A DNA stretch of 13,450 bases from Prevotellaceae bacterium (GTDB lineage Bacteria; Bacteroidota; Bacteroidia; Bacteroidales; UBA932), in the NCBI GenBank assembly GCA_031259805.1, contig JAIRKX010000135.1, forward strand, positions 1 to 13,450, read 5' to 3'. Both the position numbers and the translations under genes were made by a program. The notes under the pieces were generated by a model. The model was not told where the DNA came from and made no database searches. It saw only the letters and a list, made by a program, of their open reading frames with translations. Shown here one piece after another: positions 13,310 through 13,450 of this stretch (within the stretch, counting starts at the first letter, position 1; each line of letters begins with the position of its first letter).

Positions 13310-13317
13310 TACTTTTG
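13310..13317 (+). promoter_or_regulatory. -7 promoter box upstream of the amidotransferase
   Basis: TACTTTTG fits TAnnTTTG exactly and is preceded by TTTTG, as at the peptidase promoter. It is 22 bases before the ATG at 13340, predicting a leader of about 15 bases. Confidence 0.65.
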
Positions 13318-13339
13318 CTGCCTCAAAAAAGAAACAGTT

Positions 13340-13450
13340 ATGGCTGAAAGTCTCAAGCACGAGTGTGGCATTGCCCTGATACGTTTACGGAAACCGCTGT
13401 CGTATTACAAAGAACGGTACGGTTCGTGGAGCTATGGCATTGAAAAACTG
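13340..13450 (+). CDS. PurF-family class II glutamine amidotransferase, N-terminal fragment
   Basis: The frame is open from the ATG to the window edge (37 codons). MAESLKHECGIALIRLRKPL resembles the N-terminus of the long amidophosphoribosyltransferase-like proteins of Bacteroidales. Cys9 in ECGI would be the N-terminal nucleophile of the Ntn-type glutamine amidotransferase domain after removal of an eight-residue propeptide, as in Bacillus PurF. It probably belongs to purine synthesis (glutamine-PRPP amidotransferase), but only the start is visible and a paralogue of other function cannot be excluded. Confidence 0.75.
   Translation, partial: MAESLKHECGIALIRLRKPLSYYKERYGSWSYGIEKL

Overview
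The window looks like chromosomal DNA of a Bacteroidota member, most likely order Bacteroidales. Several genes are preceded by the Bacteroidetes-type -7 promoter box TAnnTTTG rather than a -10 box. Shine-Dalgarno sequences are weak or absent, exported lipoproteins are frequent, and the gene types (DPP5-like S9 peptidase, Tat-exported Gfo/Idh/MocA oxidoreductase, DUF1080 protein, PurF-like amidotransferase beginning MAESLKHECGIAL) are typical of the group. I cannot fix genus or species. All convincing genes are on the + strand.

Layout. 54-1151 pfkA-type phosphofructokinase; 1248-1841 queE; 1972-4041 lipoprotein S9 peptidase; 4153-5016 metF; 5017-5754 a gene-free, repeat-rich spacer; 5755-6198 a small lipoprotein with an Ivy-type lysozyme-inhibitor motif; 6221-7477 a Tat-exported Gfo/Idh/MocA oxidoreductase; 7496-10918 a very large exported HEAT-repeat protein ending in two DUF1080 (3-keto-glycoside hydrolase type) domains; 10919-11439 a second repeat-rich spacer with a tandem array of hairpins; 11440-12480 a two-TM membrane protein with a C-terminal winged-helix DNA-binding domain; 12492-13214 pdxJ; 13340 to the window end, the start of a PurF-family amidotransferase.

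How the genes work together. The three genes 5755-10918 are separated by only 18-22 bases behind one promoter-like box and form the most interesting unit. The oxidoreductase and the DUF1080 protein fit a periplasmic pathway in which the C3 hydroxyl of a glycoside is oxidised and the 3-keto sugar bond is then cleaved. The lysozyme-inhibitor-like lipoprotein in front is an unexpected partner. The membrane regulator and pdxJ are only 11 bases apart and may be co-transcribed. The other genes are housekeeping functions: glycolysis, queuosine precursor synthesis, peptide degradation, folate/methionine metabolism, pyridoxal phosphate and possibly purine synthesis.

The two long spacers hold several families of short palindromic or periodic repeats. 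Some of these families occur in both spacers, in one case in opposite orientation. The tandem hairpin array at 11252-11351 and the HEAT/double-DUF1080 fusion with its operon partners are the best candidates for something not well described. I saw no tRNA, rRNA, CRISPR array, transposase or integrase.
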